Source of the DNA: Candidatus Methylomirabilis sp.
Lineage (GTDB): Bacteria; Muiribacteriota; Ozemobacteria; Ozemobacterales; Ozemobacteraceae
Length of the DNA stretch: 64,000 bases
Direction: 5' to 3'
Assembly (NCBI GenBank): GCA_020722725.1
Contig: DYKG01000008.1
Span: 1-64,000, forward strand
Below, in pieces: positions 24,004 through 32,987 of the stretch (position 1 is its first letter; each line of letters begins with the position of its first letter). The translations under genes and the position numbers were made by a program. Under the pieces are notes generated by a model. The model searched no databases and was not told the origin of the DNA. It was given only the letters and a program-made list of their open reading frames with translations.

Positions 24004-24220
24004 TATCGTTCTTTGATAACAATGGGTTCAATTATAGTTCGCCGTTTAATCACGGCAGCTGCTGTATGTTCAACGCAAATTTCGCTAATCAACAGTCGCC
24101 ATTTTTTCTTGTAATTGAGCCTTTGTATTTACGCTTAGTCGCGTCCCCGCGCGACTTCACGTATCCTCTCAAAAGATCCTCTCACTTTGCCCCTGGCTTT
24201 CAGTCCAGGGGCCCTTTTTT
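24004..24220 (+). ncRNA. Candidate sigma54-dependent small RNA
   Basis: About 215 nt between the sigma54 promoter and a perfect terminator. It contains no good ORF; the longest from ATG is 30 codons (24022-24114) with no Shine-Dalgarno. A 7-bp hairpin AGTCGCG/CGCGACT lies at 24137-24156. Between it and the terminator ATCCTCTCA occurs twice (24163-24171, 24177-24185). That is single-stranded CU-rich sequence complementary to GAGAGGA-type ribosome binding sites. The layout is that of a trans-acting regulatory RNA. Not a family I recognise. Confidence 0.6.
24189..24220 (+). terminator. Strong intrinsic terminator
   Basis: GCCCCTGG (24189-24196) pairs with CCAGGGGC (24205-24212) around an 8-nt loop. 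CC and six T residues (24215-24220) follow. It is clearly oriented for plus-strand transcription. Confidence 0.92.
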
Positions 24221-24702
24221 GTGGCTTGAATGACTTATAAAATTTTGAAATTTTCCCGATAGAATGGCAACCATTGAAAGTTGAGAGTATTAATTACTTG
24301 CCCCTGGTCATGAAAAGGGCAATCAGCAGGTCGAGCAGACCAGTTGCTGAAAATCCTTGAAGAATTTAAAAAGTGATTTGGAAACTTCCCATCCATAACA
24401 ATCATCCTCAGGATAGAAGCCAGTGTCAGGGCGTGTTGAACATGAAAAATTGATTTTTGAGTTAAGCAAGCCGTCGCAAAAACAGTTAGGCAGGTTGAGT
24501 CCTGCTCTGAAATGGACTCATCGTGTTGTGCCGGGATTTGCGGAGCAGAAGATTGGTCAGAGATAAAGTTGTTTGGGAAAGCCAGGAAAAAAGGTTTAAA
24601 TGCTTTTTACAGCTCCGAAATGGCATTCCGTAACACGGTACTTTTTACCAGAGTATTTTCCCGCCTCGATCAGGCAGAGTTTCAGAAATAAAGGAAAAAA
24701 AA
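24221..24702. other. Intergenic region without a gene
   Basis: No frame here has a plausible start or family match. Hairpins are CAGCA-GGTC-GAGCA-GACC...TGCTG (24324-24349) and TGAGTCC/GGACTCA (24496-24520, 11-nt loop). No terminator or promoter is attached to either, so I leave their role open. Confidence 0.4.
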
Positions 24703-24731
24703 TTGACTTTGCCGGCGGCGTGCCTGATATT
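24703..24731 (+). promoter_or_regulatory. Sigma70-type promoter of the MATE gene
   Basis: TTGACT (24703-24708), 17-nt spacer, GATATT (24726-24731). The transcript would start about 16 nt before ATG 24754. Confidence 0.6.
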
Positions 24732-24753
24732 GATTTAAACAGATATTTCAACG

Positions 24754-26202
24754 ATGGGAAAGTTGGCCAAAATGAAGCAGAGTCGCGACCTTACCAGCGG
24801 CAGCCTGTTCTGGAATCTGGTTATCATGTCGATTCCCATCATGTTTTCCAATTTCATTCAGGTGGTCTACAATCTTGCCGACACGTTTTTTCTGGGCCAG
24901 ATGACACAGGGAGCAACCGAAGGGGTTGCGGTTACCGGAATCGCTTATCCCATAGTTTTTCTCATGTCATCGCTCGGGCAGGGCCTGGCAGTTGCCACAA
25001 CCGCTCTGGTTGCGCGTTATCGTGGTCTCGGTGAGAATGGCAAAATCAGGCTGGTGCTGGGTCAGACTTTTCTGCTGAATCTGTTTTTTCTTTCTTTCCT
25101 GTTGTTGATAGCCCTTTTCGGGGTTAAACCGATTCTTGGTCTGTTGCATACCCCCGAGGCAATTCTCGTTTCAGCGGTTGAATACATCAGCCTGATTCTT
25201 TTCGGTGCAGTGATGATGTTCATTTTCTTTATCTTTCAGAGCTTCGCCGTTGCATCGGGGGATTCAATTTCTCCAATGCTCATCAATCTGATATCGGTGC
25301 TGCTTAATCTGGCTCTAGACCCGGTTCTTATTTTCGGCCTGGCCGGTTTTCCTGTGCTTGGCGTTAAAGGAGCCGGTATCGCAACGTTGGTCTCCAGAAT
25401 CGGCACGGTGGTTATGGCGGCTTACTGCATGTTCAGATATTATCGCGAATTTATTCCGGGCTTGTCTGATATGAAGCCTGATTTCTCGCGGATCAGAGTG
25501 ATTCTTTCGGTTGCCATTCCCGCATCGATGGCGCAAACCACCACATCACTGGGTTTTGTGGCCATGCAGGGGCTGGTTAACTCGTTTGGAACCGCTATTA
25601 TCTCGGCCAATGCCATTGGAAACCGGTTCGTAAATTTTATCATGATGCCGCCGATGGGTATCAGCAGCGCCATGGCAGGAATTATCGGGCAGAACCTTGG
25701 CGCCGGCAAGCCCGAGCGGGCAATCAGAACGTTTCATATCGCGCTGCTGATGGTCGTAACTATCATGACTTGCGGTGCCATGGTGCTTTATCACCGTGGT
25801 GACAAGCTGACCGCAATTTTTGTAAACGATCCGCAGGTTATCGGGTTTGCCAACGAAATGTTGAAAATAAATTCAATTGCCGTGTGGTTTTTCGGCTTTC
25901 TTTTCGTATTATGGGGAGTATTCAACGGCAGCGGTCACACTCGGCCGGTAATGATTGCTGATCTTCTGCGATTATGGCTGATCAGGTTGCCGATGGCCTA
26001 TCTGCTTGCCGGCTATTTCTGCAACCAGGGCTGGCCGGTCTGGATCGAGGAAATTCTTCAGCATTCCGCATCGCTGCTTGCTGACCGGCCCTATACCGCG
26101 ATCTGGTGGCCCATGATTTTCAGCAATCTGTTGGCGGCATTGATGGCAGCCATAATCTACCGCCGTAAAACCTGGCTGAATGCAAAGCTGGATATGAACT
26201 GA
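24754..26202 (+). CDS. MATE-family multidrug/Na+ efflux transporter
   Basis: A 482-residue inner-membrane protein with about 12 hydrophobic segments in two MatE repeats. Repeat 1 begins GSLFWNLVIMSIPIMFSNFIQVVYNLADTF-like and contains GQGLAVATTALVARYRG. Repeat 2 is SVAIPASMAQTTTSLGFVAM with ANAIGNR and IIGQNLGAGKPERA. The family exports cationic drugs or metabolites by Na+ or H+ antiport. ATG 24772 is an alternative start; neither has a clear Shine-Dalgarno. It is a single gene, convergent with the flavoprotein operon. Confidence 0.92.
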   Translation: MGKLAKMKQSRDLTSGSLFWNLVIMSIPIMFSNFIQVVYNLADTFFLGQMTQGATEGVAVTGIAYPIVFLMSSLGQGLAVATTALVARYRGLGENGKIRLVLGQTFLLNLFFLSFLLLIALFGVKPILGLLHTPEAILVSAVEYISLILFGAVMMFIFFIFQSFAVASGDSISPMLINLISVLLNLALDPVLIFGLAGFPVLGVKGAGIATLVSRIGTVVMAAYCMFRYYREFIPGLSDMKPDFSRIRVILSVAIPASMAQTTTSLGFVAMQGLVNSFGTAIISANAIGNRFVNFIMMPPMGISSAMAGIIGQNLGAGKPERAIRTFHIALLMVVTIMTCGAMVLYHRGDKLTAIFVNDPQVIGFANEMLKINSIAVWFFGFLFVLWGVFNGSGHTRPVMIADLLRLWLIRLPMAYLLAGYFCNQGWPVWIEEILQHSASLLADRPYTAIWWPMIFSNLLAALMAAIIYRRKTWLNAKLDMN

Positions 26203-26203
26203 A

Positions 26204-27811
26204 TCATGGCTTTTCCAGCGATTCGACCAGCATTTCTGCTGCTCTCAGGCCATCAACCGCTGAACTGACGATACCGCCCGCATAACCAGCTCCTTCGCCT
26301 GCCGGATAAAGCCCCTGATGACTGGCAGAGCAGCCGTTTTCATCACGCAGAACCCGAACCGGGCTCGAACTTCTGGTTTCTGCCGCATACACCAGCGCAT
26401 CGTCGGCATTGACCTTATTCAGCTCCCTGAGCATCGGCGGAATGGCAGACTTCAGTGTCTGCATAACGTAATCAGGCAGAATACCCTTGAAATCACCCGG
26501 CCTTGACATGCGGCACGATCGGTTTCCTGGCAGATCCCGGGAAATCCTGTCATTGAGAAAATCGCTCAACCGGGCTGCCGGAACCATGAAACTTCCGCCA
26601 CCGGCATTGAAAGCCGCTGTTTCGATTTGCTGCTGCATTTTAAGCCCGGCCAGCACAGTGTGTGGGGCGGCTGAGTCGGCGAAATCCTCCGGGTTGATCG
26701 GAACAATGAAAGCTGCATTTCCCCAGTGCCCGCTGCGTGCCGAGTAGCTCATGCCATTGGTGGTAAGCATTCCCGGTTCGCTGGCGCAGGCAATGACCAG
26801 CCCACCCGGGCACATACAGAAACTGTAACAGGCTCTCGCCCCATTTTCCGGTTTGCGGGTAAGTTTGAAATTTGCCGCCTTGAGGTGCGGATGCCCGGCG
26901 AATTCTCCGTATTGTGAACGGTCGATCTGTTGCTGTGGCACTTCAAGTCTGACCCCTACGGCAAATGGTTTTGCCTCCATCGCTACCCCGGCTTCGGCGA
27001 GCAACTGGTAAATATCGCGGGCGCTGTGCCCGGTGGCCAGAATAACATGCCGGGTTTTGAACTTTTCACCGCTGGCAACCACTGAGTTAACACGGTTGCC
27101 GTCAAAAAGAATATGTTCGAGCCGCATTTTGAACCGAAATTCCCCGCCGCGTTTTTCAATAATCTGACGAAGTTTTGGAACGATTTCAAGCAAAACATCG
27201 CTGCCGAGATGTGGCTCGGAATCTATGGTTATTTCAGGTGGAGCGCCGCATTGTATCAGAGTTTCAAAAAATAATTTGATTCTTGGCCGGTCTTTGCTTC
27301 GGGCAGTCAGCTTGCCATCAGAAAACAGCCCGGCACCACCTTCTCCATAGAGGGCATTGTTTTCCTGCATGAAGCGACCGCTGCGCCAGAATTCGTCTAC
27401 AACTTCGCGACGATCTTCAGCCTTTGCGCCCCGTTCTATAACTATTGGTTTCAGGCCGAGCATGGCCAGGTGGTAGGCGGCCATCAGGCCTGCAGGCCCG
27501 GCACCCACAACTACCGGGCGATGTTCGGGAATGATGAACTGGGGAACTTTTTCTTCAACCGGGATCTGTTTGAGTATTTCGATATCCCGGGTGTGGGGCA
27601 GGTTTTTTTTAATCTGATCTGAGACTTCTGCTTCGATCTGTAGAATAAAAACCGGTGCCGGGCGGCGCGGCCTGGCATCGAGTGAACGCCGAAAAACTTC
27701 ATGGCTTTTGATGTCTTCGCTGCGACAGCGCAGTTTTTTTACCAAACCGGCTATAATGTCGGTTTTTCCGTATTCAAGCGGAACTTCAACCTGTCTGATA
27801 ATCAGCTTCAT
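26204..27811 (-). CDS. FAD-dependent dehydrogenase (YhiN/GidA-like fold)
   Basis: A 535-residue flavoprotein. After about 100 N-terminal residues (MKLIIRQVEVPLEYGKTDII, a region seen in this family) comes the dinucleotide motif VVVGAGPAGLMAAYHLAMLGLKPIVIERG. GEGGAGLFSDGKLTAR, ILATGHSARDIY and the C-terminal GLYPAGEGAGYAGGIVSSAVDGLRAAE are typical of a widely distributed uncharacterised FAD dehydrogenase family. ATG 27811 with GAGAGG is the start. It follows the HI0933-type flavoprotein by 13 nt in one operon. Confidence 0.88.
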   Translation of the reverse strand: MKLIIRQVEVPLEYGKTDIIAGLVKKLRCRSEDIKSHEVFRRSLDARPRRPAPVFILQIEAEVSDQIKKNLPHTRDIEILKQIPVEEKVPQFIIPEHRPVVVGAGPAGLMAAYHLAMLGLKPIVIERGAKAEDRREVVDEFWRSGRFMQENNALYGEGGAGLFSDGKLTARSKDRPRIKLFFETLIQCGAPPEITIDSEPHLGSDVLLEIVPKLRQIIEKRGGEFRFKMRLEHILFDGNRVNSVVASGEKFKTRHVILATGHSARDIYQLLAEAGVAMEAKPFAVGVRLEVPQQQIDRSQYGEFAGHPHLKAANFKLTRKPENGARACYSFCMCPGGLVIACASEPGMLTTNGMSYSARSGHWGNAAFIVPINPEDFADSAAPHTVLAGLKMQQQIETAAFNAGGGSFMVPAARLSDFLNDRISRDLPGNRSCRMSRPGDFKGILPDYVMQTLKSAIPPMLRELNKVNADDALVYAAETRSSSPVRVLRDENGCSASHQGLYPAGEGAGYAGGIVSSAVDGLRAAEMLVESLEKP

Positions 27812-27824
27812 AGACGTACCTCTC

Positions 27825-29069
27825 TCAATTTCCAATTCGGGCCGCAGCGCTGCGCCCGGCAAGCCATCCGGTGGAAAAGGCGGCCTGCAGATTGTACCCT
27901 CCGGTGTCGGCATCAATGTCGATGATTTCTCCGGCAAAGAATAAATTGGGCTGTATTTTTGATTCCATGGTAGTTGCATCAATCTGACCGCAGTCGATGC
28001 CGCCAGCAGTTACGATTGCCTGTGACCATGGGCCCGGCTCCACTATTCTGAAGCGCAGTTCTTTCAACCAGTTGCGCAGTTTTCGGCGATTCTCGGCGGT
28101 GAACTGGTGACAGGGTGAATTCACATTGAATTTCAGGGTTCGACTGCAGAAATCGGCCATCTGTGCGGGCAGAAGACCGGCAAAAAACCTGTGCAACGGC
28201 TCTTTTGCCATTTTCTGCAGGTCGCGCAGCAGTCGCTGGTCAAGCTTCTCGTGGTCGAGTGCCGGTTTAAGGTCTACGCTGATAAATGTGGGTTGGCCGG
28301 AGGCCAGCAGAGGTATGGCAAGACGGCTAAGGGTAATGATTACCGGCCCGGCCAGGTAGCCGTCGATAAAGCTCATTTCACCGAACTCTTCGGCGGTCTT
28401 TTTTTCGCCGCAAAGAAGCCTGGCATTGATGTTTCTTAAACTCAGGCGATCGAGTGCGCCGGGTAATTGCATATCCGGTTTCAGTGCAACCAGCGATGGA
28501 AAAAGCGGGGTGATGTCGTGCCCCAATTCTGCAGCAAAACGAAAGCCATCGCCGGTTGAGCCGGTCAGCGGATATGATTTGCCGCCGGTGGCAATAATCA
28601 GAACCGTGCAATGAAAATCTCGATTTTGCGTCGAGATTATAAAACCTTGATCAGTTCTGCTGATTTTCTTCACCGGCCGGTCGGTGAGAATTTTTACTCC
28701 GCGTTTTTCGGCAGCAGCAACCAGTTTTCCGACTATTTCAGGAGCATGGCCGGAAGCTGCAAAAACTCTGCCGCCTCTTTCTTCAACGGTTTCAAGGCCG
28801 GCTCGATTGAAAAACTCCACAAGATCATTGTTAAAAAATTGTTTAAAAGCAAATTTTAAAAATCGACCCTGGCGGTTGAAATGTTTGAGAAATTCATTGT
28901 AATCAGCGGTATTTGTCAGGTTACCACGTCCTTTGCCTGAAATTCCCAATTTTCGGGCGGGCTTTGGCATCGATTCGAGAACCAGACATTCGACTCCTGC
29001 TTCGGCGGCCTTTATTGCGGCCATTAAGCCTGCCGCCCCGGCACCGACAATTATCAGCTGCTGTTTCAA
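27825..29069 (-). CDS. HI0933/BaiN-family flavoprotein
   Basis: A 414-residue NAD(P)/FAD-dependent oxidoreductase. FAD motif LIIVGAGAAGLMAAIKAAEAG is at residues 5-25, followed by the family signature KLGISGKGRGNLTNTAD. The middle holds IIATGGKSYPLTGSTGDGF, and the end is TAGGIDCGQIDATTMESK and LFFAGEIIDIDADTGGYN. BaiN of bile-acid metabolism belongs here, but most members have no known substrate. The start overlaps the flavin-reductase stop by 4 nt. Confidence 0.9.
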   Translation of the reverse strand: MKQQLIIVGAGAAGLMAAIKAAEAGVECLVLESMPKPARKLGISGKGRGNLTNTADYNEFLKHFNRQGRFLKFAFKQFFNNDLVEFFNRAGLETVEERGGRVFAASGHAPEIVGKLVAAAEKRGVKILTDRPVKKISRTDQGFIISTQNRDFHCTVLIIATGGKSYPLTGSTGDGFRFAAELGHDITPLFPSLVALKPDMQLPGALDRLSLRNINARLLCGEKKTAEEFGEMSFIDGYLAGPVIITLSRLAIPLLASGQPTFISVDLKPALDHEKLDQRLLRDLQKMAKEPLHRFFAGLLPAQMADFCSRTLKFNVNSPCHQFTAENRRKLRNWLKELRFRIVEPGPWSQAIVTAGGIDCGQIDATTMESKIQPNLFFAGEIIDIDADTGGYNLQAAFSTGWLAGRSAAARIGN

Positions 29070-29656
29070 TTCTTTTTAACGCTGAAGCCGAAATGTCCAA
29101 GCTTCTTGCCCAACTGGTAGTAATGGCCATGGGCAAAGCCGACCAATGCAGCTTTGTCAGTTTCGAGCCGGTCGTGAGAATCTATCAGATGCTCGGAAAC
29201 CTGGATCGAGGTTATTCTGGCAATGAACATGGAATGAGAGCCAAGTTCGATCTCTTTCTCAACTTTACACTCAATATTTATCGGGCATTCCATGATAATT
29301 GGCGGGGTGACGGTTTCTGCTTTACCCTGAGTCAGGCCGGTTTCATGGAATTTGTCGCGGGTTCGCCCGCTGATTACGCCGCACAGATCGGTTTCTTTAA
29401 CGATTCTTTTATCGGGAATGTTCACCACGAATTCGCCGGTTTCTTTGATCAGCTGATAAGAATATCTTTCCGGGCGAATCGAAACCGACAGAAGTGGCGG
29501 TTCAGAGCAGACGGTGCCCGCCCAGGCAACGGTAATGATATTGGGCCGGCCGTTCAAGCCCTGACAGGTAACCATGATCGCGGGAACCGGTGACAGAAGT
29601 GTGCCTGGTTTCCAGCTTCTTTTGCCAATATTGATCATCGGGGTTTGAACCGTCAT
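29066..29656 (-). CDS. Flavin reductase-like (flavoredoxin) protein
   Basis: A 196-residue FMN-binding split-barrel protein of the flavin-reductase-like domain family: SPVPAIMVTCQG, NIITVAWAGTVCSEPPLLSVSIR, TGEFVVNIP, DLCGVISGRTRDKF. Relatives include flavoredoxin and Hrb of anaerobes. ATG 29656 has GAGG 7 nt upstream; a GTG two codons earlier is too close to that site. Third gene of the flavoprotein operon, suggesting shared redox metabolism. Confidence 0.85.
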   Translation of the reverse strand: MTVQTPMINIGKRSWKPGTLLSPVPAIMVTCQGLNGRPNIITVAWAGTVCSEPPLLSVSIRPERYSYQLIKETGEFVVNIPDKRIVKETDLCGVISGRTRDKFHETGLTQGKAETVTPPIIMECPINIECKVEKEIELGSHSMFIARITSIQVSEHLIDSHDRLETDKAALVGFAHGHYYQLGKKLGHFGFSVKKN

Positions 29657-29658
29657 TT

Positions 29659-30264
29659 TCACGCCTCTTTCTTTTTTTCTTCTTTTCGTTCAAAAGTGGT
29701 CATCAGGCCGAAACGACTGCCGTACTGGGCTAGAATGCGCCGCTTCTCATCTTCAGAAGCCTGTCGGGAATCATAATCGGGGGCAAAAACCGGAAAACTT
29801 TTGGACGAATCGGCATGCACCAGGGCAACGTACCAGGAATCAACACCCCGGTAGCTGTAGTGGCGCAGGTGAACCCCTTCGTATTTTCGCACCTTTTCCT
29901 GCCATTCGGTTTTGCCCTTGCGGGTTGTTTCACAGAAACTCACGGTGCCATCGGCTATTTCGATCTCTTTACGGTAGGCGCTGCGTTCTCGATAAATTTT
30001 ATAGAAGCTGAAAAGACTCGCGGCGCTGATTCCGATGCAGATAATCGCCACAGTTTTGTAATATTCGGGAATGTTGGGATCCTGCCGGGTCATAAAAATC
30101 AGTTTTACCGATAGGGCCATGACCCATAGCATCGATAGAATGGCGACAAACCCGCTGAAGTAAAAAACCAGCGCGGTTTTGCCGTTGAAAGAGAGGCCCT
30201 TTTCGACCATTTTCATGGGGAAATCCTGGCCTTCAGGGGATTCCCAGTTCAGTTCGTTTTTCAT
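29659..30264 (-). CDS. Two-TM membrane protein, unknown
   Basis: A 201-residue protein with two membrane helices (LVFYFSGFVAILSMLWVMAL; VAIICIGISAASLFSFYKI) and a C-terminal cytosolic domain of beta character, ending in a Lys/Glu run. The general plan recalls DUF3592-type or PH-like membrane proteins, but I cannot assign it. It precedes the flavin reductase with almost no gap, so it probably heads the flavoprotein operon. Confidence 0.65.
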   Translation of the reverse strand: MKNELNWESPEGQDFPMKMVEKGLSFNGKTALVFYFSGFVAILSMLWVMALSVKLIFMTRQDPNIPEYYKTVAIICIGISAASLFSFYKIYRERSAYRKEIEIADGTVSFCETTRKGKTEWQEKVRKYEGVHLRHYSYRGVDSWYVALVHADSSKSFPVFAPDYDSRQASEDEKRRILAQYGSRFGLMTTFERKEEKKKEA

Positions 30265-30330
30265 AGGCGCGGCTTCCGTTTGAATTTCTTGGGCAATTAT
30301 AAGTGTACTGCGAGCAAAAGTCTAATTTTA

Positions 30331-32745
30331 TCAGCGCGGTGCCAGAATGCGTCTGACCCTGATGTTAGAGGTGGTCCAGACGAAGTCGCCGTCGATGAAA
30401 ATGTATTTGATGCCCGCCATTTTCCACTTTTCCCAGGTTCGGCCATCGAAAAAGTGCATTGACGAACCGTCGATATCGAGTTCTTTCACAACTTTACTGC
30501 CATCGGGCATGCGATAAACGTTGGGTGGCTGGTCGGAGCCATTCATTAAAGGATTGAGCCGGGTCGTCGAAAAAAGTGCATCACAGGCAACCCACACCCC
30601 GGTTTCACGTCCTGAGCTTGCTTTTATGGTGGCGACCGCAGTGATTACGTTCGATTCAAACCAGGCATCGGTGGTGGTGTAAGAGCGCACCGCACCCGTG
30701 GGGGTTACCCGGAAAAGCCCTCCGTATGAGCCGATCCAGAGATTGCCGTCGTCGCCGCCGGCGATGCAGGTGTATTGTCGCTCGGCACCGGTGCCTTGTT
30801 CGGTGAACATTTCGCCATCCCATAATGAGATTCTTTTGTTGTGCAGAATGGCTAGATAATCAGCCTGAAGGCTTTTGTAGCGGGCAAAGCCGATTACGTC
30901 GCTGCTGATGAGCCCTTCGTAAATTCCGTAATGAGCCCATTCATAGGGGTTTTTCTCAAGGTCAGTGGATTGCGGGTTTTTCAGAATATAGAACCCGTCT
31001 TCTTTGGTGCCGATGTAGAGTTTGTCGTCGTTGAACCAGACTTTTTTCAGCTCCAGGCCGTCGGCCCAGGGCTGGTATTTGCCCATGAATACCCATTCGG
31101 GCATTTCGCGGCGGACTTTTTTGCGGCCAATCTGCACGATTTTCGGCTTCATCTGCATATTGGCCAGGTATTTGTCGTCAAAAATCAACCACAGCATATC
31201 GGTAGATTTGTCGATGGTCATCGAGGTGATTTTTTCTGAATAAATCGGGTACAGATCGTTGGTTTTGATTTCGGTTTCACCGTCTGAATCGAGAATTATC
31301 TCGGTATCGTAGCTGAGCATGTAGCGATTGCTGAATAGTTGCCAGTAGCCATGAACTGCCGGTGAAATGATGTCTTCGGTGGCGATGTCGGGGTCGGGCA
31401 TTGAATCTTCAGGTGTTTTGGGTTCGCCAAAATTCAGAAATTCGTCGGTTTCATCGCGCAGAATTTCGAGGCGTGAGCTCAGATCATTGGTTCGGTCGGT
31501 CTCTCTGATTTTTGGTCTGGAAGCGGGTCGCCAGCGTGACAGCCCGTGATGATGGGAAAACCAGAAGCATGATCCTTTGCAGATTTCTTGAAATGGAACC
31601 ATGTAGGCAAAGCTGGGTGGCATGGGGTAGAGGGTTTTTGCGTAAATGTTGCCGATTCCCTGATTCTTGAATTCATCATATTGATGAGAATCGAGCGAAC
31701 AGATCGCAAGCCCGCCGTCGGTGCACATTACCAGGGTTCTGCCCATCAGGTAGAGGCGGTTGACACAGTTTGACGGCAGACTGCTCGATGTGCTGGTGTA
31801 ATTGGTCCAGACGCCCATCTGGTAGCGCCAGAGGCCGTGATTGCGGGTGCCGACGAACAGGCTTCGACCATTGAGAAACTTGAAAAAGCTTTTTTCTTCG
31901 TCGTTCATTTTCGGCAGCTCGATGCAGGTGAAAATGTCAGGGTTTTCTTTTACCGCAATAATGCAGTTGAGCCACGGGCTTTCAACCGGCAGCATCACTT
32001 CCTGAAAGGTTTTTGAATTTTTGATCAGGCTGATATGTTCGGGGGTTATTGACAGCATATGGGTTGCTCTTGAAGGGCCCTGAAAGACCCAGAAATCGTT
32101 AACCCAGCCTTCGGGCATGCCGTCGAGGCCATTTAATGGGTAGGCGTTGGGCCCGATCTGCTCGATGAGACCTTCTCCGGTCGTGCTTATCCAGCCTTTT
32201 GACTGATCGACCATGCCAAGGGCAGAAACCCCGACCGACCGCATTTTAAAGCTGTCGCTAAGGTCTTCGCTGCGGTAATTGGCCGGTACAAAAGCGGTGC
32301 GCCCGGTCAGTGGTATTTCTGCCTGGCAAACATAGCCGCCAAAGCAGCCGGCAAAAATTTTGTTTTTCTGAATCTGAATACGGTCGACGTCAACCGTGGG
32401 CAAACCGTGCTCGACCCCGTAAAGATAAAAATCCTCGCCCTGAATGTGAACCAGTCCACGGGCAGATGCGACCCATAAATGGCCATTCTGGTCGAAGGCA
32501 ATGTCTTTAATGGGGTTCGAGGCCACTTCATCGGGCAGTTTCAGCTGCTGCCAGCTGGAAGTTTCGCCGTTGTAAACGCTTGCGCCCAAATTGGTTCCCA
32601 CTGCCATATAGGTTTTCATGGCGGTGAAGCAATGCACGTTATTGTCTGCGAGGCCTTGCCCCTGAGTGAATACCTGCCAGGTATCGGCAAGCAGTGAAAC
32701 TGGAATAAGCAAAAGCAGTAGCAGGCTCAGGCGCAGTTTTTTCAT
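30331..32745 (-). CDS. Large exported beta-propeller (Reg_prop-type) protein
   Basis: An 804-residue protein with signal peptide MKKLRLSLLLLLLIPVSLLA and many two-component-regulator propeller repeats. Examples are HLWVASARGLVHIQGEDFYLYG, LPSNCVNRLYLMGRTLVMCTDG and GNLWIGSYGGLFRVTPTGAVRSY. In sensor kinases such propellers precede kinase modules, but no transmembrane helix or kinase follows here. It is therefore a free periplasmic or surface propeller of unknown ligand. GGAG lies upstream of the ATG. It stands alone on the minus strand. Confidence 0.8.
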   Translation of the reverse strand: MKKLRLSLLLLLLIPVSLLADTWQVFTQGQGLADNNVHCFTAMKTYMAVGTNLGASVYNGETSSWQQLKLPDEVASNPIKDIAFDQNGHLWVASARGLVHIQGEDFYLYGVEHGLPTVDVDRIQIQKNKIFAGCFGGYVCQAEIPLTGRTAFVPANYRSEDLSDSFKMRSVGVSALGMVDQSKGWISTTGEGLIEQIGPNAYPLNGLDGMPEGWVNDFWVFQGPSRATHMLSITPEHISLIKNSKTFQEVMLPVESPWLNCIIAVKENPDIFTCIELPKMNDEEKSFFKFLNGRSLFVGTRNHGLWRYQMGVWTNYTSTSSSLPSNCVNRLYLMGRTLVMCTDGGLAICSLDSHQYDEFKNQGIGNIYAKTLYPMPPSFAYMVPFQEICKGSCFWFSHHHGLSRWRPASRPKIRETDRTNDLSSRLEILRDETDEFLNFGEPKTPEDSMPDPDIATEDIISPAVHGYWQLFSNRYMLSYDTEIILDSDGETEIKTNDLYPIYSEKITSMTIDKSTDMLWLIFDDKYLANMQMKPKIVQIGRKKVRREMPEWVFMGKYQPWADGLELKKVWFNDDKLYIGTKEDGFYILKNPQSTDLEKNPYEWAHYGIYEGLISSDVIGFARYKSLQADYLAILHNKRISLWDGEMFTEQGTGAERQYTCIAGGDDGNLWIGSYGGLFRVTPTGAVRSYTTTDAWFESNVITAVATIKASSGRETGVWVACDALFSTTRLNPLMNGSDQPPNVYRMPDGSKVVKELDIDGSSMHFFDGRTWEKWKMAGIKYIFIDGDFVWTTSNIRVRRILAPR

Positions 32746-32801
32746 CTACAGTCTCCGCTTTTTGTTCGTTCTAAATCTAAGAGTGCTTGGGATCTTATCT
32801 C

Positions 32802-32838
32802 AAGACGGGCATTTTGACAAGCTCAATGACCGTCTTTT
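32802..32838. repeat. Hairpin repeat, REP-like
   Basis: AAGACGG (32802-32808) pairs with CCGTCTT (32830-32836) and CATT with AATG, with one G-A mismatch. It sits between two divergent genes where no transcript ends. It shares CATTTTGAC and TCAATGACCGT with the hairpin at 52942-52981, so it may belong to a dispersed repeat family. Confidence 0.4.
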
Positions 32839-32987
32839 ATCTGTCGCCGAGCCACATTGAGCTGGCGAATCGACAAAGAAATGGCTGAAAAATTTCAATA
32901 ACTATATAACTCTAGCATGAAAAGGTCCGGTTAATAATATGTGCCGGTGAACCGATACATAGAGAACATTGTGTCTGGAGGTGCAGG

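Noticed and set aside
23850-24092. 80-codon frame on the minus strand
   Set aside because: It is antisense to the sigma54 promoter and dyads, lacks a ribosome site, and has biased composition typical of a chance frame.
24022-24114. 30-codon frame inside the candidate small RNA
   Set aside because: No Shine-Dalgarno precedes the ATG. I keep it only as the alternative to a purely non-coding RNA.
24600-25034. 144-codon plus-strand frame
   Set aside because: It overlaps the MATE gene in another frame and starts before that gene's promoter.
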